Shown: piece after piece, positions 9,263 to 20,299 of the stretch
Numbering within the stretch: position 1 is the first letter of the stretch
Layout: the number at the start of each line of letters is the position of its first letter
DNA from: an uncultured beta proteobacterium
GTDB taxonomy: Bacteria > Pseudomonadota > Gammaproteobacteria > Burkholderiales > Burkholderiaceae_C
Length of the DNA stretch: 64,000 bases
Direction of reading: 5' to 3'
Assembly (NCBI GenBank): GCA_903832285.1
Contig: CAILAY010000139.1
Coordinates: 1 to 64,000 of the forward strand
The notes under the pieces: model-generated
What the model was told of the DNA's origin: nothing
What the model saw: only the letters and a program-made list of their open reading frames with translations
Databases searched by the model: none
Program-made: the position numbers and the translations under genes

Positions 9263-10768
9263 ATGAATCGCGAAATGTTGATGTTGGTCGATGCGATCTC
9301 GCGTGAAAAGAACGTCGAGTTGGACGTCGTATTCGCCGCGGTTGAGGCAGCGCTGGCGCAAGCCACCAAGAAGCTCTATCCGGGCGATGTGGATATTCGT
9401 GTGTCGGTGGACCGCGACAGCGGAAACTACGAGACTTTCCGGCGCTGGCACGTGGTGCCGGACGAGGCCGGGCTGCAACTGCCGGACCAGGAAATCCTGC
9501 ACTTCGAGGCGGTCGAACAGATCCCCGATATCGAAGTGGATGACTTCATCGAAGAACCGGTGGAGTCGGTGCCGATCGGGCGCATCGGCGCCATGGCGGC
9601 CAAGCAGGTGATTCTGCAGAAGATCCGGGACGCCGAGCGCGAGATGCTGCTCACCGACTTTATGTCGCGCGGCGACAAGATTTTTGTCGGCACCGTCAAG
9701 CGCATGGACAAGGGCGACATCATTGTTGAAAGCGGACGCGTCGAAGGTCGGCTGCGTCGCACCGAAATGATCCCCAAGGAAAACCTGCGCACCGGCGACC
9801 GCGTGCGCGCCATGATCATGGAAGTCGACCTGACGCTGCGCGGCGCACCCATCATCCTGTCGCGCTCGGCACCGGAATTCATGATCGAATTGTTTCGTCA
9901 GGAAGTGCCGGAAATCGAGCAGGGCCTGCTGGAGATCAAGTCCTGCGCCAGGGATCCCGGCTCGCGGGCCAAGATCGCGGTGCTCTCGCACGACAAGCGT
10001 GTGGACCCGATCGGGACCTGTGTCGGCGTGCGTGGTACGCGTGTCAACGGTGTCACGAATGAACTCGCCGGCGAGCGCGTGGACATCGTGCTGTGGAGCG
10101 AGGACCCGGCCCAATTCGTGATCGGCGCGCTGGCGCCGGCCAACGTGTCCTCGATCGTGGTCGACGAGGAAAGGCACGCCATGGACGTCGTGGTGGACGA
10201 AGAAAATCTGGCCATCGCCATCGGTCGCGGCGGGCAGAACGTGCGCCTCGCGTCCGACCTGACGGGCTGGAAGATCAACATCCTGGACGCAGCCGAGTCG
10301 GCGCAGAAGATGGCCAGCGAAACTGATTCCGGCCGCAAGTTGTTCATGGAAAAGCTTGATGTGGACGAGGAAATGGCCGACATCCTGATTTCCGAGGGCT
10401 TTACCAGCCTGGAGGAGGTGGCCTATGTGCCATTGCAGGAAATGCTGGAGATCGAAGGTCTGGACGAAGACACTGTCAACGAACTTCGCGCCCGTGCGAA
10501 GGACGCGCTGTTGACCATGGAAATCGCCAAGGAGGAGGGCGTCGAGGATGTCTCCCAGATCCTGCGTGATCTGGAGGGCATGACACCGGCGTTGCAGGCC
10601 AAGTTGGCGGAGAACGGAATTCACACGCTGGACGATCTGGCTGATCTGGCCGTCGATGAACTGACCGATATCACCGGCCAGTCATCGGACGAAGCCAAGA
10701 CCTTGATCCTGAAGGCGCGCGAACACTGGTTTACCGATGATGTCTCTGCTCAAGAGCCACAGTCATGA
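9263..10768 (+). CDS. nusA: Transcription termination/antitermination factor NusA
   Basis: RNA polymerase-binding elongation factor, 501 residues. It has the N-terminal RNAP-binding domain ([16 protein letters not shown]), the S1 domain (about 135-200, [20 protein letters not shown]), then KH1 and KH2 with GVRGTRVN and [12 protein letters not shown]. Two C-terminal helix-hairpin-helix acidic repeats follow (about 360-420 and 435-490), as in E. coli-type NusA. A clear AGGAG lies 9 nt before the ATG. It modulates pausing, termination and antitermination, and may act on the hairpin in its own operon leader. Confidence 0.97.
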   Translation: MNREMLMLVDAISREKNVELDVVFAAVEAALAQATKKLYPGDVDIRVSVDRDSGNYETFRRWHVVPDEAGLQLPDQEILHFEAVEQIPDIEVDDFIEEPVESVPIGRIGAMAAKQVILQKIRDAEREMLLTDFMSRGDKIFVGTVKRMDKGDIIVESGRVEGRLRRTEMIPKENLRTGDRVRAMIMEVDLTLRGAPIILSRSAPEFMIELFRQEVPEIEQGLLEIKSCARDPGSRAKIAVLSHDKRVDPIGTCVGVRGTRVNGVTNELAGERVDIVLWSEDPAQFVIGALAPANVSSIVVDEERHAMDVVVDEENLAIAIGRGGQNVRLASDLTGWKINILDAAESAQKMASETDSGRKLFMEKLDVDEEMADILISEGFTSLEEVAYVPLQEMLEIEGLDEDTVNELRARAKDALLTMEIAKEEGVEDVSQILRDLEGMTPALQAKLAENGIHTLDDLADLAVDELTDITGQSSDEAKTLILKAREHWFTDDVSAQEPQS

Positions 10769-10786
10769 ATACGTAATATAAAAAGA

Positions 10787-10817
10787 GGTTAAGCATCGCC
10801 AGCAGGGCTTGTTAACC
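10787..10817 (+). other. Short hairpin in the nusA-infB gap
   Basis: GGTTAAGC (10787-10794) can pair with GCTTGTTAACC (10807-10817), with a small bulge, in the AT-rich 71-nt gap between nusA and infB. There is no T-tract, so it is not a terminator. It could be a processing site or a translational control element. Evidence is only the sequence symmetry. Confidence 0.3.
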
Positions 10818-10839
10818 GTAGCTAAAGGTTGCACCACAC

Positions 10840-13761
10840 ATGTCCAATACGACCGTCGCCGAGTTTGCCAACGAACTCAAGAAATCGAACGAAACCTTGC
10901 TTGAGCAGCTCAAGAGCGCGGGCGTGGGCAAAGCCGCCCCCACGGATTTTCTGAGCGATGCCGATAAACAGAAGTTGCTCAACTATCTGCAGACAAGCCA
11001 CGGCACGGCCAGTGGAGACCGCAAGAAGATCACCCTGGTCAAGCGCTCGACAACGGAAATCAAGCAGGCTGATTCCACCGGTCGGGCCCGCACGATTCAG
11101 GTGGAGGTACGCAAAAAGCGCACCTTCATTCGACGCGACGAAGGTCTGGACGGAGTCGCCGAGGCGCCTGCCGCCGAGGCAGTGGCACCCGTGGCCGAGC
11201 CGATGCCGTTGATCGACCGGGCTGAATTGATGCGGCGTGAAGAAGAGGCGCGCCGACAGGCTGAGTTGATTCGGCGTCAGGAGGAAGAACTGGCATTGAA
11301 GCGCCAGCAACGCGAGGATCAGGAAGCGCGCGAACGTGAGGCGGCCGAGCAGGCTGCGGTCGCTGCAGAACATGCTGCCGCCAAAGCCGTGTCGAAGCCC
11401 ACCAAAGCCGCCGGTACAAAGACTGCCAAGCTTGCGGCCGCGACCGAGAAAGACGAGGCCGCTGCTGAGGCCGCAGCCCTGACCCAGGCCAAGGCCAAAG
11501 AGCAGGCGCTGCAGGATCAGGTGCAAGCCAAGGAAAAGGCCGCCGCAACTTCCAAAGCAAGGGCCGATGAAGAGGTGGTTCGTGCCGCCGATCTGGGGGT
11601 GCGCCGCCGCAAGGCCGAGGACGAGGCAGCCGCAATTCGTTCCATGATGTCCACGCCACAAAAGGTTCTGGTGGCCAAGAAGCCGGAAGTCAAAGCCGTG
11701 GAACCGGCCGCCGGGGTGAAGGGCACGTTGCACAAACCTGCGGCTGGAACGGTCGCAGCCAAGGCCCCCAAAGTGGGCGCCGCCAATGCACCTGCCGCCG
11801 GCGCGGCCGGTGCGGGAAAGGAAGTCAAGTCGGCCAAACTGTCCAGCAGTTGGGCCGGTGACCCGGCCAAGAAGAAGGAACTGAAAACCCGGGGCGATAC
11901 CTCGGGCGGCGTGGGCCGTGGCAGCTGGCGCGGTGGACCGCGCGGCAAGCGCGGCGACAGCCGTGACCGTGAAGAGCACGCTCCCGCAGCGACAGTGGAA
12001 GTGCGGGTGCTGGAGGTGCACGTGCCCGAGACCATCACCGTGGCCGAACTGGCCCACAAGATGGCGGTGAAGGCGTCGGACGTTATCAAGCGGCTCATGA
12101 AGCTGGGGCAGATGGTCACCATCAACCAGTCGCTGGACCAGGATACGGCGATGATTCTGGTGGAGGAAATGGGACACACGGCGGTCGTGGCCGCGCTGGA
12201 CGATCCCGAAGCATTTACCGACGAAGAAGTGTCGGCACAGGTGGCCGAGTCGCTGCCACGCGCACCCGTGGTGACCGTTATGGGCCACGTCGATCACGGC
12301 AAGACTTCGCTGCTGGACTACATCCGTCGCGCCAAGGTGGCATCGGGCGAAGCCGGTGGCATCACCCAGCACATCGGCGCCTACCATGTCGAGACGGCGC
12401 GCGGCATGGTGTCCTTCCTGGACACACCCGGCCACGAAGCGTTTACGGCGATGCGGGCCCGCGGTGCCAAAGCGACCGACATCGTGATTCTGGTGGTGGC
12501 GGCCGACGACGGTGTCATGCCGCAAACCCGCGAGGCCATCAAACACGCCAAGGCCGCAGGTGTGCCGATCGTGGTGGCAATCAACAAGATCGACAAACCC
12601 GATGCCAGCCCGGATCGTGTGAAGAACGAGTTGGTGGTGGAGGACGTCATTCCGGAAGAATTCGGCGGTAGTTCGCCCTTCGTTCCGGTTTCGGCGAAGA
12701 CCGGTGTCGGCATCGACGAATTACTGGAACAGGTGCTGCTGCAGGCCGAGGTGCTGGAGTTGCGCGCACCGGTTGACGCCATGGCCAAGGGCCTGGTGAT
12801 CGAAGCGCGCCTGGACAAGGGGCGCGGCCCTGTTGCGACCATCCTGGTGCAATCCGGCACGCTCAAAACCGGCGACGTGGTGCTGGCGGGTTCGACGTAC
12901 GGCCGCGTACGCGCCATGCTGGATGAAAACGGCAAGACCATCAAGTCCGCAGGTCCTTCCATTCCGGTGGAGATCCAGGGTCTGACGGAAGTGCCGCAGG
13001 CCGGCGACGAGTTCATGGTCATGTCGGACGAACGACGGGCCCGCGAAATCGCCACCTACCGTGCCGGTAAATTTCGCAACACGAAGCTGGCCAAGCAGCA
13101 GGCTTCCAAGCTGGAGAACATGTTTACGGACATGGCCGCTGGCGAAGTCAAACTGGTTCCCATCATCGTCAAGGCCGACGTGCAGGGTTCGCAGGAAGCA
13201 TTGGCGCAGTCGCTGCTCAAGCTCTCGACCGACGAGGTCAAAGTGCAGTTGGTGTACACGGCAGTGGGCGCCATCAGCGAGTCCGACGTGAACCTGGCGA
13301 TTGCCTCCAAGGCCGTCATCATCGGCTTCAACACCCGTGCTGACGCCGGCGCACGCAAGCTGGCCGAGAACAATGGCGTGGACATCCGCTACTACGACAT
13401 CATTTACGACGCCGTGGACGAACTCAAGCTTGCCATGTCGGGCATGCTGACTCCGGACAAGAAGGAAGAAGTCATCGGTACCGCCGAGATTCGCCAGATC
13501 TTCAAGGTCAGCAAGATCGGCACCATCGCAGGCTGCATGGTTACCTCCGGTCTGGTGCGGCGCACCGCGCGCCTGCGCTTGCTGCGCAACAACATGGTGG
13601 TCTATACCGGTGAGCTCGATTCACTCAAGCGCTTCAAGGACGACGCCAAGGAAGTGCGTGAAGGCTTCGATTGCGGTCTGAATATCAAGAACTACAACGA
13701 CATCGAAGTCGGTGACGTGCTGGAGTTCTTCGAAATTCGCGAAATCGCCAGAACGCTGTGA
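10840..13761 (+). CDS. infB: Translation initiation factor IF-2
   Basis: GTPase that places initiator tRNA on the 30S subunit, 973 residues. The N-terminal IF2_N domain ([23 protein letters not shown]) is followed by a long charged Ala/Lys/Glu-rich linker (about 60-380, with helical [17 protein letters not shown] repeats) and a basic patch. A second IF2_N-like module lies at about 388-440. The G domain has P-loop GHVDHGKTS at 482-490, DTPGH, and NKID. Domains II-IV follow ([16 protein letters not shown], then the C2 fMet-tRNA binding domain). A start inside the gene, as for the shorter E. coli IF2 forms, is possible but not visible as a strong RBS. Third gene of the operon. Confidence 0.97.
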   Translation: MSNTTVAEFANELKKSNETLLEQLKSAGVGKAAPTDFLSDADKQKLLNYLQTSHGTASGDRKKITLVKRSTTEIKQADSTGRARTIQVEVRKKRTFIRRDEGLDGVAEAPAAEAVAPVAEPMPLIDRAELMRREEEARRQAELIRRQEEELALKRQQREDQEAREREAAEQAAVAAEHAAAKAVSKPTKAAGTKTAKLAAATEKDEAAAEAAALTQAKAKEQALQDQVQAKEKAAATSKARADEEVVRAADLGVRRRKAEDEAAAIRSMMSTPQKVLVAKKPEVKAVEPAAGVKGTLHKPAAGTVAAKAPKVGAANAPAAGAAGAGKEVKSAKLSSSWAGDPAKKKELKTRGDTSGGVGRGSWRGGPRGKRGDSRDREEHAPAATVEVRVLEVHVPETITVAELAHKMAVKASDVIKRLMKLGQMVTINQSLDQDTAMILVEEMGHTAVVAALDDPEAFTDEEVSAQVAESLPRAPVVTVMGHVDHGKTSLLDYIRRAKVASGEAGGITQHIGAYHVETARGMVSFLDTPGHEAFTAMRARGAKATDIVILVVAADDGVMPQTREAIKHAKAAGVPIVVAINKIDKPDASPDRVKNELVVEDVIPEEFGGSSPFVPVSAKTGVGIDELLEQVLLQAEVLELRAPVDAMAKGLVIEARLDKGRGPVATILVQSGTLKTGDVVLAGSTYGRVRAMLDENGKTIKSAGPSIPVEIQGLTEVPQAGDEFMVMSDERRAREIATYRAGKFRNTKLAKQQASKLENMFTDMAAGEVKLVPIIVKADVQGSQEALAQSLLKLSTDEVKVQLVYTAVGAISESDVNLAIASKAVIIGFNTRADAGARKLAENNGVDIRYYDIIYDAVDELKLAMSGMLTPDKKEEVIGTAEIRQIFKVSKIGTIAGCMVTSGLVRRTARLRLLRNNMVVYTGELDSLKRFKDDAKEVREGFDCGLNIKNYNDIEVGDVLEFFEIREIARTL

Positions 13762-13771
13762 GGAAAACGGT

Positions 13772-14452
13772 ATGAGCAGACTACATGCGCTTTGGCGCGA
13801 GTACCGGGGAGTGTTCTGGTTCATCAGCTTGATGATGGTGTTCCGCTCGGCCGTGGCCGACTGGAACTACGTGCCCTCGTCTTCCATGAACCCCACGCTG
13901 GTCGCCGGGGACCGCGTGGTGGTCAACAAGATGGCGTATAGCCTGCGTCTGCCGTTTACGCTGTTTGAACTGGCACGCTGGGATACGCCGCGTGCGGGCG
14001 AAGTCATCACCTTCGATTCGCCCAAGGATGGCGTAAACCTGATCAAGCGTGTGGTGGCGGTGGGCGGTGATGTGGTGTCCATGCAAGACAACCAACTCGT
14101 CATCAATGGCCAACCCGTGCCGCGCACCCTGCTGGAGCCGGCGCACGAATTGGCGACCGAGGCCGGGCGCTTCAACGCCCAGATCTGGCGCGAGACGGTG
14201 GGTGGTGTCGCGATCGACGTTGCGCGCCTGCCTCTGATGAACCGTAACACAGCCTTTGCGCCGGTGCAGGTTCCAGCAGGCAAGTTGCTGGTGTTGGGCG
14301 ACAGCCGTGACAACAGCAACGATTCGCGCTTCATCGGATTCATCGATGTCCAGCGCGTGACCGGCAAGGCGCTGCGCGTGGTCATGTCGCACGATCCTGA
14401 CGAACTCTATTTGCCGCGCATGAGCCGGTGGTGGTTGCCGCTGCACGGTTGA
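13772..14452 (+). CDS. Signal peptidase I (type I leader peptidase), extra copy within the infB-rbfA operon
   Basis: Membrane-bound Ser/Lys protease that removes signal peptides at the periplasmic side, 226 residues. There is one N-terminal membrane helix (about 14-28), then box B SSSMNPTL with nucleophile Ser38, box [13 protein letters not shown] with general base Lys92, and box [12 protein letters not shown]. The start at 13772 has AGGAAA just upstream and lies 10 nt after infB. It is a compact form with a single membrane helix, unlike E. coli LepB, which has two. In most proteobacteria the infB-rbfA interval does not contain this gene and the main lepB is next to lepA, so this is probably a second paralogue. 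It is not named lepB here for that reason. Confidence 0.92.
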   Translation: MSRLHALWREYRGVFWFISLMMVFRSAVADWNYVPSSSMNPTLVAGDRVVVNKMAYSLRLPFTLFELARWDTPRAGEVITFDSPKDGVNLIKRVVAVGGDVVSMQDNQLVINGQPVPRTLLEPAHELATEAGRFNAQIWRETVGGVAIDVARLPLMNRNTAFAPVQVPAGKLLVLGDSRDNSNDSRFIGFIDVQRVTGKALRVVMSHDPDELYLPRMSRWWLPLHG

Positions 14453-14457
14453 GCCCA

Positions 14458-14832
14458 ATGGCAAAGAAAAAGTCCGCAACGCCGAATCGGGGCCTCAAGG
14501 TGGCCGATCAGATCCAGCGCGATCTGACGGAGTTGATCGCCCGCGATTTGAAGGACCCACGTGTCGGCATGGTGACGATTCAAGGCGTGGAGGTCACGCC
14601 CGACTACGCTCACGCCAAGGTTTTCTTTTCGCTGCTCGTAGGCGACCCCAGTGCGGCGCAAGAGGGGTTGAATCAGGCCGCTGGATTCTTGCGCGCCGGC
14701 TTGTTCAAGCGCCTGCACATTCACACCGTGCCGACGCTACATTTTCACCACGACCGGACGACAGAGCGCGCAGCCGACATGAACGCACTGATTGCGCAGG
14801 CCGTGGCATCACGTTCCAAGAACGAAGACTAG
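14458..14832 (+). CDS. rbfA: Ribosome-binding factor A
   Basis: Small KH-type protein (124 residues) that binds the 16S rRNA 5' helix during 30S maturation and cold adaptation. The conserved core [23 protein letters not shown] and the [14 protein letters not shown] strand are present, with [18 protein letters not shown] near the C-terminus. The ATG at 14458 follows the signal peptidase stop by 5 nt. An upstream in-frame start at 14428 would add residues not seen in the family. Its stop codon abuts the truB start. Confidence 0.95.
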   Translation: MAKKKSATPNRGLKVADQIQRDLTELIARDLKDPRVGMVTIQGVEVTPDYAHAKVFFSLLVGDPSAAQEGLNQAAGFLRAGLFKRLHIHTVPTLHFHHDRTTERAADMNALIAQAVASRSKNED

Positions 14833-15786
14833 ATGACCTCCGCACCTCGTACACGGGTCGTGCGGCGCCCCGTGCATGGGGTGCTGCTGCTGGACAAGCC
14901 TTTGGGCTGGTCCAGCAACGACGCTTTGCAAAAAGCGAAGTGGTTGCTGCGGGCCGAGAAGGCAGGCCACACCGGCACGCTCGATCCGCTGGCCACCGGC
15001 GTGCTGCCGCTGTGTTTTGGCGCGGCCACCAAGTTCAGCCAACTGCAGTTGGATGCGGACAAGAGTTACGAGGCGCTGGCCCACATGGGCGTGACCACGA
15101 GCACAGGTGACGCCGAAGGGCAGGTGCTGCTGCAGCGGCCGGTGCAGATCACGCCCGAGAAACTGGCGTTGCTGGCACAGCGCTTTTGCGGCAAGCTTTT
15201 GCAAGTGCCGCCGATGTACAGCGCGCTGAAACGTGACGGCAAAGCCCTGTACGAGTACGCCAGGCAGGGCGTGGTGCTGGAGCGCGAAGGGCGCTCGGTG
15301 GAGATTTTGGAACTGGAATTGGCGCTTGAGCCGGCGATCGAAACCTATGTCGCGCTCAAGCTGCGCGTGAAGTGCAGCAAGGGAACGTACATCCGCACGC
15401 TGGCCGAGGACATCGGAGAAGCGCTCGGATGCGGTGCGCATCTGACGGCGCTGCGACGTATGCGCACCGGTGGATTTGGCGTGGAGGAATGCGTCACTCT
15501 AGCGGCGCTGGAAGCGATGTCGGAGCCGCAGCGAATCGCGTGTCTGCGACCCGTGGAGTCGATGGTTCCGGATCACACGGTGGTCACATTGGACGCGCAG
15601 GATGCAGCACGTTTTTCAAGCGGGCTGCGCCGCCGCGGAAACTGGCCGGATAGCGCCACAGTGGCCGTGTGGGGGGAACAGCCCCGCGCCTTGTTGGGAG
15701 TAGCCCACACCAAGGCGGGAGAACTGATACCGGAGCGCTTATTGAGTCCGGTCGAGATAGATCAAATTCTGAAGGAAAAATCGTGA
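14833..15786 (+). CDS. truB: tRNA pseudouridine(55) synthase TruB
   Basis: Makes pseudouridine 55 in the T-loop of tRNAs, 317 residues, cytoplasmic. The catalytic motif [14 protein letters not shown] holds the essential Asp51. The [16 protein letters not shown] motif and a C-terminal PUA-like region ([15 protein letters not shown]) are present. The start codon follows the rbfA stop directly, and the end overlaps the typA GTG start by 4 nt, so translation is coupled through rbfA-truB-typA. Confidence 0.97.
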   Translation: MTSAPRTRVVRRPVHGVLLLDKPLGWSSNDALQKAKWLLRAEKAGHTGTLDPLATGVLPLCFGAATKFSQLQLDADKSYEALAHMGVTTSTGDAEGQVLLQRPVQITPEKLALLAQRFCGKLLQVPPMYSALKRDGKALYEYARQGVVLEREGRSVEILELELALEPAIETYVALKLRVKCSKGTYIRTLAEDIGEALGCGAHLTALRRMRTGGFGVEECVTLAALEAMSEPQRIACLRPVESMVPDHTVVTLDAQDAARFSSGLRRRGNWPDSATVAVWGEQPRALLGVAHTKAGELIPERLLSPVEIDQILKEKS

Positions 15787-17615
15787 GTCACAAGCAAATT
15801 CGAAACATCGCCATCATCGCCCACGTGGATCATGGCAAGACCACCATGGTCGACCAGCTACTGCGCCAGTCCGGCACTTTCGCCCAACACGAAAAGATTG
15901 TGGACACGGTGATGGACAACAACGCCATCGAAAAGGAGCGCGGCATCACGATTCTGGCCAAGAACTGCGCCGTGACCTGGAACGAGACCCATATCAACAT
16001 CGTCGACACGCCCGGCCACGCCGACTTCGGCGGTGAAGTGGAGCGCGCCCTGTCAATGGTGGACGGCGTGGTGCTGCTGATCGACGCGCAGGAAGGCCCC
16101 ATGCCGCAGACCCGCTTCGTCACGAAGAAGGCACTGGCCCTGGGCCTGAAGCCGATCCTGGTGGTGAACAAGGTGGACAAGCCCGGTGCGCGTCCACAAT
16201 GGGTGGTCGACGCAGCGTTTGACTTGTTTGACAAGCTCGGTGCGACCGATGAGCAGCTGGATTTTCCGGTGGTCTACGCCTCCGGCATCAACGGCTGGTC
16301 TTCCATGGAAGAGGGCGCGCAAGGTGAGCAGTGGGGTCCTGACATGTCGGCCTTGTTCAACACGGTGCTCGATCATGTTCCGCACCAGCAGGGCGACCCC
16401 GATGCGCCGCTGCAGTTGCAGATTTCCGCGCTCGACTTCTCGACCTTTGTCGGTCGCATCGGCGTGGGCCGCATCAGCCAGGGAACGATCCGTCCCATGA
16501 TGGATGTGGTGGTGATGGAAGGACCGGACGGCAAGGCCGTCAAGGGTCGCGTGAACCAGGTGCTGACCTTTCAGGGTCTGGAGCGCGTGCAGGCTACGGA
16601 TGCCGGACCGGGCGAAATCGTGCTGATCAACGGCCTGACGGACATCGGCATCGGCGTCACCATCACTGACCCCACCAATCCGAAGCCGCTGCCCATGCTC
16701 AAGGTCGACGAGCCGACGCTGACCATGAACTTCTGTGTCAACACCAGTCCGCTGGCCGGACGCGAGGGCAAGTACGTCACCAGCCGCCAGATCTGGGACC
16801 GGCTGCAAAAAGAACTGCAACACAATGTGGCGCTGCGCGTCAAGGAAACCGACGAAGAAGGCATTTTCGAGGTCATGGGTCGCGGCGAACTGCACCTGAC
16901 GATCCTGTTGGAAAACATGCGCCGCGAAGGTTTTGAGCTGGCGGTATCGAAACCGCGTGTGGTGTTCAAGTTCGTCAACGGCGAGAAATATGAACCCATC
17001 GAAATGGTGACGGCTGACATCGAAGAACAGCACCAAGGCGGGGTGATGCAGGCATTGGGTGAACGCCGCGGTGACCTGTTCAATATGGAGTCGGACGGAC
17101 GCGGTCGGGTGCGCCTGGAGTACCGCATTCCGGCGCGGGGACTGATTGGATTCACCAACGAGTTCCTGAACCTGACGCGCGGCACGGGCTTGATCTCCAA
17201 CATCTTCGACAGCTACGAGCCGCACAAGGGGGATATTGGCGGACGCAAGAACGGCGTGCTGATTTCCATGGACGCGGGTGAAATCTTCACCTACGCTTTA
17301 GGCAAGCTCGACGACCGGGGTCGCATGTTCGTCAAGGCCAATGACCCGGTGTACGAAGGCATGATCGTGGGCATCCACAGCCGAGACAACGACCTGGTGG
17401 TGAACGCCACGCGCACCAAGCAGCTGACGAATTTTCGCGTCAGCGGCAAGGAAGACGCGATCAAGATCACGCCGCCGATCGAGTGCACGCTCGAATATGG
17501 CGTGGAATTCATCGAGGAGGATGAACTGGTTGAAATCACCCCCAAGTCGATCCGTCTGCGCAAGCGCCACCTGACCGAGAGCGAACGCAAACGCGCCGGT
17601 CGGGGACCGGTGTAA
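15783..17615 (+). CDS. typA: Translational GTPase TypA/BipA
   Basis: Ribosome-associated GTPase, 610 residues, important for 50S assembly at low temperature and for stress adaptation. P-loop AHVDHGKTT at 12-20, switch [19 protein letters not shown], then elongation-factor domains II, III and V and the BipA-specific C-terminal domain ([21 protein letters not shown]). The GTG at 15783, overlapping truB by 4 nt, gives the standard start ([18 protein letters not shown]). The open frame continues upstream to 15669, but that part overlaps truB and is not conserved. Confidence 0.97.
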   Translation: MSHKQIRNIAIIAHVDHGKTTMVDQLLRQSGTFAQHEKIVDTVMDNNAIEKERGITILAKNCAVTWNETHINIVDTPGHADFGGEVERALSMVDGVVLLIDAQEGPMPQTRFVTKKALALGLKPILVVNKVDKPGARPQWVVDAAFDLFDKLGATDEQLDFPVVYASGINGWSSMEEGAQGEQWGPDMSALFNTVLDHVPHQQGDPDAPLQLQISALDFSTFVGRIGVGRISQGTIRPMMDVVVMEGPDGKAVKGRVNQVLTFQGLERVQATDAGPGEIVLINGLTDIGIGVTITDPTNPKPLPMLKVDEPTLTMNFCVNTSPLAGREGKYVTSRQIWDRLQKELQHNVALRVKETDEEGIFEVMGRGELHLTILLENMRREGFELAVSKPRVVFKFVNGEKYEPIEMVTADIEEQHQGGVMQALGERRGDLFNMESDGRGRVRLEYRIPARGLIGFTNEFLNLTRGTGLISNIFDSYEPHKGDIGGRKNGVLISMDAGEIFTYALGKLDDRGRMFVKANDPVYEGMIVGIHSRDNDLVVNATRTKQLTNFRVSGKEDAIKITPPIECTLEYGVEFIEEDELVEITPKSIRLRKRHLTESERKRAGRGPV

Positions 17616-17628
17616 CTCTAATCAGTTG

Positions 17629-17671
17629 GGGACAGAGCAAAGTTCGCTGCACGTAACTCTTGGTCTGTCCC
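17629..17671. repeat. REP-like palindromic element, copy 2
   Basis: Second copy of the element at 5735-5772, here 13 bp after typA. Outer arms are GGGACAGA (17629-17636) and TCTGTCCC (17664-17671). The inner stem AGTTCG / CGTAACT surrounds the loop CTGCA. Compared with copy 1 the arms are conserved, the inner stem keeps pairing through an A-T to G-C exchange, and the flanks are unrelated. It could end transcription of the typA operon or protect its 3' end. Confidence 0.7.
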
Positions 17672-17688
17672 ACAATATTCATGAAATC

Positions 17689-18564
17689 ATGAAGCTCACG
17701 CACAACCGGGCGGTGCTGTTGATGGTGGCGGTGACCCTGATGTGGTCCATCGCCGGGGTTGTGACGCGCCAGTTGGAGCAGGCGCGCAGCTTCGAAGTGA
17801 CGTTTTGGCGCAGCTTTTTCACGGTGCTGTGCCTGCTCGTGATTCTGCCAATTTTCCAGGGACGTGACGTGTTCCAGCGCATGCGCCAGGGCGGCGCGGC
17901 GCTGTGGATTTCGGGCCTGGCATGGTGCGGCATGTTCACGTTCTTCATGCTGGCGATCTCGCTTACAAGCGTGGCCAATGTGCTGGTCACGATGTCGATC
18001 GGTCCGCTGTTGACGGCGCTGGCGGCGCGCCTGTTCATCGGTCACCGCATCGCGCCCCGCACCTGGCTTGCCATCGTGGTGGCAGGCATTGGCATCGCCT
18101 ATATGTATGGCAGCCAGATGACGCAAGGCGTGAGTCTGATGGCTACGCTGGTGGCCTTTGGGGTGCCGATTTCGGGCGCAGCCAACTGGACCGTGACGCA
18201 GCATGCGCACGCCCAGGGACACGACGTGGACCTGATCCCTGCGGTGTTGATCGGCGCCGTCTTTTCCTCCTTGTTGACGCTGCCCCTGGCGTTGCCGTTC
18301 CAGGCATCGGGCCATGACCTGGCGTTGCTCGCCGGATTAGGCCTCGTGCAACTGGCGATTCCCTCGGCGCTTGCGGTGCTTTGCACCCGCGTGCTTGCAG
18401 CGCCCGAGGTGTCGCTGCTGGGCCTGTTGGAGGTCATCTTTGGCATCCTGCTGGCCTGGGTCGGCGCAAACGAGGTGCCTGGACCGAACGTGCTGCTGGG
18501 AGGCGGGTTGGTGATTGGCGCGCTGGCGTTGAATGAACTCATAGGATGGAGGAGCAGAGCGTGA
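17689..18564 (+). CDS. EamA (DMT) family membrane transporter
   Basis: Inner-membrane protein of 291 residues with ten predicted hydrophobic helices arranged as two EamA repeats (about 1-140 and 150-288), as in the drug/metabolite transporter superfamily. The first repeat opens with NRAVLLMVAVTLMWSIAGVVTRQLE. The ATG at 17689 is used. An upstream in-frame GTG/TTG-type extension to 17626 would encode through the palindromic repeat and is unlikely. The stop overlaps the next ATG (TGATG), so it is translationally coupled to the acyl-CoA hydrolase gene. Substrate unknown. Confidence 0.85.
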   Translation: MKLTHNRAVLLMVAVTLMWSIAGVVTRQLEQARSFEVTFWRSFFTVLCLLVILPIFQGRDVFQRMRQGGAALWISGLAWCGMFTFFMLAISLTSVANVLVTMSIGPLLTALAARLFIGHRIAPRTWLAIVVAGIGIAYMYGSQMTQGVSLMATLVAFGVPISGAANWTVTQHAHAQGHDVDLIPAVLIGAVFSSLLTLPLALPFQASGHDLALLAGLGLVQLAIPSALAVLCTRVLAAPEVSLLGLLEVIFGILLAWVGANEVPGPNVLLGGGLVIGALALNELIGWRSRA

Positions 18565-19670
18565 TGCCCGCCATGCCGGTTGGGCACGCGCTTGAAGTCC
18601 TTGGTGAAGTACAAGGGGGTGTCGGCTTCATTACCTTGAACCGTCCCGCAGCACTGAATGCGCTTTCGCTCTCCATGATTCGCGCCATCACGAAATGTCT
18701 GCTGGTATGGCGTGAGGACGCAAACGTTCATGCGGTGGCATTTCGCGGCATGGGCAAGGGCGGCCCCTTTGGCGTTTTCTGCGCGGGCGGCGATATCCGC
18801 TTTTTTCACCAGGCCGTGCTGGCGGGTGACCCGAGGCTGGAAGATTTTTTCACCGAGGAATATGCGATGAATCATTTGATACATCGCTATCCCAAACCGA
18901 CGCTGGCCTTCATGGATGGCATCGTCATGGGCGGCGGCATGGGGATTTCGCAGGGGACGCGCTGGCGCATCGTGACGGAACGCAGCCGGATCGCCATGCC
19001 CGAAACCGCCATCGGCCTATTTCCGGATGTGGGTGGCGGTTTCTTCCTGAGCCGCTGTCCGGGACACCTAGGTGAGTACCTGGCACTGACAGGCGAAGTC
19101 ATCGGTGCCGACGCGGCGTTGCGGTTCGGACTGGCCGACCGGCGCATGGAATCAGACCGGCTGGAAGATTTGTGGCAGGCGCTGGGCGCACAGGGCTTTG
19201 CCAGCGCAACCGACGTGAATTCGTGGCTTGAATTCCAACTGCCGCACACCACGTTCGGTGAAAAAGTTGACACGCAGCGGATTGACGAAATCTTCGGTCT
19301 GGCTGAACTGAAGGCCATGGTTCAAACGCTGGAACGCCGCGCTGACGATGCCTGGGCGCAACGCATTGCTGGCGCTCTGCGCCAGCCCTCTCCACTGCTG
19401 CTGCAGGTGACATTGGAGCAGATTCGCCGTGCGCGCCACATGGGTCTGGCCGACGACCTGCGCATGGAACGCGACATGATGCGGCACTGCTTTGCGCTGC
19501 GCGCGCAGAGTGAACCCTTCGAAGGCATCCGCGCCAGGGTGGTGGATAAAGACAACGCGCCGCGCTGGAATCCGCCGCGCATCGAGGACGTCGCGCCAGA
19601 GAGGGTGCAGGCCTTCTTTGTCAGTCCGTGGCCGGCGCACGCCCATCCATTGCGCCACCTGTTGAACTGA
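18564..19670 (+). CDS. Enoyl-CoA hydratase/isomerase family, 3-hydroxyisobutyryl-CoA hydrolase-like
   Basis: Crotonase-fold enzyme of 368 residues. The oxyanion hole motifs (FCAGGDIRFF near 72-81 and GIVMGGGMG near 119-127) are present. The catalytic Glu147 and Asp155 lie in AMPETAIGLFPDVGGG, the signature of the 3-hydroxyisobutyryl-CoA hydrolase group that acts in valine breakdown. The length also fits that group (about 350-370) better than plain hydratases (about 260). The start at 18564 follows a strong GGAGGAG (18548-18554) and overlaps the EamA stop by one base. An in-frame ATG at 18546 lies on top of that RBS and is less likely. The exact substrate is inferred. Confidence 0.85.
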   Translation: MPAMPVGHALEVLGEVQGGVGFITLNRPAALNALSLSMIRAITKCLLVWREDANVHAVAFRGMGKGGPFGVFCAGGDIRFFHQAVLAGDPRLEDFFTEEYAMNHLIHRYPKPTLAFMDGIVMGGGMGISQGTRWRIVTERSRIAMPETAIGLFPDVGGGFFLSRCPGHLGEYLALTGEVIGADAALRFGLADRRMESDRLEDLWQALGAQGFASATDVNSWLEFQLPHTTFGEKVDTQRIDEIFGLAELKAMVQTLERRADDAWAQRIAGALRQPSPLLLQVTLEQIRRARHMGLADDLRMERDMMRHCFALRAQSEPFEGIRARVVDKDNAPRWNPPRIEDVAPERVQAFFVSPWPAHAHPLRHLLN

Positions 19671-19681
19671 GTTGGTCGCTC

Positions 19682-20167
19682 TCAGCGGTTGCGGCTTTTC
19701 ATGGCGCGCTCCACCTCGCGCTTGCCTTCGCGGTCCTTGATGGTGTCGCGCTTGTCGTGCTCGGCCTTGCCCTTGGCCAGAGCCACTTCGCATTTCACCT
19801 TGCCGTCCTTCCAGTGCAGATTCAGAGGCACCAGGGTGTAGCCCTTTTGCTCGACCTTGCCGATGAGCCGCTGTATTTCTGCCCTGTGCATAAGCAACTT
19901 CTTCGTGCGCACCTTGTCCGGGCTGATGTGGCTTGAAGCCGTGTTCAGTGGATTGATCTGCAGACCGATCACGAACAGTTCGCCGTTGCGCACCACGACG
20001 TAGCCATCGGTCAACTGCACCTTGCCTTCCCGCAGTGATTTCACTTCCCATCCCTCCAACACCAGGCCGGCCTCAAACCGCTCCTCAAAAAAATAGTTGT
20101 AGGCGGCTTTCTTGTTGTCGGCGATGCGTCCCGATTTCTGGGCTGCAGATGATGGTTTCTTGGCCAT
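19682..20167 (-). CDS. smpB: SsrA-binding protein SmpB
   Basis: tmRNA partner in trans-translation, 161 residues. The beta-barrel core is recognisable from [20 protein letters not shown] and [14 protein letters not shown], with NPLNTASSH and [12 protein letters not shown]. The C-terminal basic tail ([25 protein letters not shown] in its usual place) inserts in the mRNA channel. The frame stays open upstream to 20962, but that is antisense to ratA and rnfH. The ATG at 20167 gives the standard MAKK start. Divergent from ratA; no ssrA gene was seen nearby. Confidence 0.96.
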   Translation of the reverse strand: MAKKPSSAAQKSGRIADNKKAAYNYFFEERFEAGLVLEGWEVKSLREGKVQLTDGYVVVRNGELFVIGLQINPLNTASSHISPDKVRTKKLLMHRAEIQRLIGKVEQKGYTLVPLNLHWKDGKVKCEVALAKGKAEHDKRDTIKDREGKREVERAMKSRNR

Positions 20168-20299
20168 GTTGGTCGGTGCGATCGCGCTGGTGGCGGCTGT
20201 GGGAAGATGAGGCCTCAATACAATTGCCATTGCGCCCGAAGTGAGCGATTCTATTACTGCGTTTCCAGACCCTTCAAGTCCGATCCCTATCTGCCTCAC

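Noticed and set aside
8921-10624. 567-codon open frame antisense to nusA and the rimP end
   Set aside because: Its protein is rich in His, Asp, Arg and Gly with no domain, and it mirrors a highly conserved gene. It is a by-product of high GC codon bias.
10822-12546. 574-codon open frame antisense to infB
   Set aside because: Composition is low-complexity Gly/Leu/Arg from the reverse of the Ala/Lys-rich IF-2 linker. No RBS and no family similarity.
16053-17225. 390-codon open frame antisense to typA
   Set aside because: Fully inside a conserved GTPase gene on the other strand and without recognisable motifs.
20168-20299. smpB-ratA divergent gap, searched for tmRNA
   Set aside because: Only 132 bp, with no tRNA-like acceptor or T-loop sequence, so ssrA is not here.
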